NCBI GenBank assembly: GCA_029866325.1 | Contig: JARWZO010000023.1 | Location: 1-64,000 of the forward strand | Length of the DNA stretch: 64,000 nt | DNA from: Fluviicola sp. | Lineage (GTDB): Bacteria > Bacteroidota > Bacteroidia > Flavobacteriales_D > Crocinitomicaceae | Direction: 5' to 3' | In this document: positions 63,270 through 64,000 of the stretch, piece after piece | Numbering within the stretch: the first letter of the stretch is position 1 | How the letters are laid out: the number at the start of each line of letters is the position of its first letter | Notes under the pieces: generated by a model | What the model was told of the DNA's origin: nothing | The model's input: only the letters and a program-made list of their open reading frames with translations | Databases searched by the model: none | Made by a program: the position numbers and the translations under genes

Positions 63270-64000
63270 CTAATGAGTGTTTGTATTCATAGACAATCGC
63301 TTGTCCGGTTGTTCTGTTTTCACCTTTGTTTGCATCGGCTCAGCAGTTTTCGGTTTTTCACCGCTAAACCATCCTGAAAGTGCAGCGATAACAACACCTG
63401 TTACCAACATATTCACCAATGCAATCGGGATTAGTTTTTTCCAACCCAAGTGCATCAATTGATCGTAACGGAAACGTGGCAATGTCCAGCGAATCCACAT
63501 AAATACAAAGATGAAGAAGAAGGTTTTTCCGAAGAAAACCAATGTTCCAAGAACAGCGAGTGTATTACCTGAGAAATTATCCATTCCCGGGAAGTTATAA
63601 CCTCCGAAGAATACTGCAGAAATCACAGCGCAAGAAATAAACATATTGATGTATTCTGCAAACAGGTAGAATCCGAGTTTCATGGAACCGTATTCGGTAT
63701 GATAACCACCGATCAATTCCGATTCACATTCCGGTAAGTCGAACGGTGCACGGTTACATTCAGCCATGGCACAAACAAAAAATACGATGAAGCACAAAGG
63801 TTGTTTCCATACATACCAGTTAAATCCGTGCTGATCTTCAACGATATCGCGCAGATTCAAACTTCCGCTCATCATCACAATGGTAATGATGGAAATTCCC
63901 ATGGCTAATTCGTAGGAAATCATTTGCGAACTCGCACGAATAGCTCCAAACAACGAGAATTTGTTGTTGGAAGCCCAACCACCGATCATGATACCGTAAA
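63270..64000 (-). CDS. nuoH: NADH-quinone oxidoreductase subunit H (partial)
   Basis: The reading frame continues past the right edge of the window, so only the C-terminal part is here. It has the NuoH signatures GGWASNNKFSLFGAIRASSQMISYE, EQHGFNWYVWKQP-like quinone-chamber loop and ECNRAPFDLPECESELIGGYHTEYGSMKLGFYLFAEY. NuoH forms the quinone-binding tunnel at the base of complex I. The last 25 residues are a polar extension (KPKTAEPMQTKVKTEQ...) that I do not find in the family core. Confidence 0.96.
   Translation of the reverse strand, partial: YGIMIGGWASNNKFSLFGAIRASSQMISYELAMGISIITIVMMSGSLNLRDIVEDQHGFNWYVWKQPLCFIVFFVCAMAECNRAPFDLPECESELIGGYHTEYGSMKLGFYLFAEYINMFISCAVISAVFFGGYNFPGMDNFSGNTLAVLGTLVFFGKTFFFIFVFMWIRWTLPRFRYDQLMHLGWKKLIPIALVNMLVTGVVIAALSGWFSGEKPKTAEPMQTKVKTEQPDKRLSMNTNTH

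Overview
The window looks like chromosome of a free-living member of the Bacteroidota, most likely a Flavobacteriales species near Fluviicola/Crocinitomicaceae (inference). The evidence is several secreted proteins with type A or type B type IX secretion (T9SS) sorting tails, WG-repeat and MORN-like proteins, many lipoproteins, promoters with the Bacteroidota -7 box TAnnTTTG, and almost no Shine-Dalgarno sequences. It holds 46 complete and 2 partial protein genes. I saw no rRNA, tRNA, CRISPR array, prophage or intact insertion sequence.

Layout. 1-5.4 kb: end of a T9SS cargo protein, 3-hydroxyanthranilate dioxygenase, cdd-meaB and an S4 RNA-binding protein, mtaB, and a lipoprotein downstream of a giant secreted protein. 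5.4-16.5 kb: that 1289-residue SBBP/PKD protein, a long amidophosphoribosyltransferase-like enzyme, a sensor kinase overlapping gpmI, and a choice-of-anchor L protein. 16.7-29.3 kb: an M20 dipeptidase with an LEA-like lipoprotein, a 17-residue-repeat beta-flower protein, a CotH-type secreted protein, glyS, a lipoprotein/WG-repeat pair, and a CstB-like persulfide dioxygenase-rhodanese. 29.5-36.5 kb: a secreted cyclophilin-cyclophilin-FKBP fusion, small membrane and MORN-like proteins, short-chain threonine dehydrogenase, and adjacent hgd and hppD. 37-44 kb: an overlapping minus-strand operon of two SGNH esterases, an AlgI-type MBOAT acyltransferase, lipB and a serine hydrolase. 44-57 kb: a thioredoxin-domain YyaL-like protein, msrA, a PpiD-like foldase, a TSUP permease, a propeller-type histidine kinase, a methyltransferase divergent from a ferritin-like/DUF362-like fusion, and a hypothetical. 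57-64 kb: the distal complex I operon nuoH(partial)-I-J-K-L-M-N.

Shared themes are amino-acid catabolism (Trp, Tyr, Thr, and possibly odd-chain via MeaB), envelope proteostasis (a triple PPIase, PpiD, lipoprotein MsrA), surface secretion by T9SS, and respiration. Intergenic DNA carries several MITE-like or nested palindromic elements: 14097-14155, 21263-21391, 27827-27949, 43914-43993 and 46034-46440. Some share short words, which suggests dispersed repeat families. The most unusual coding findings are the ferritin-like/DUF362 fusion, the triple PPIase and the two-SGNH/MBOAT operon.
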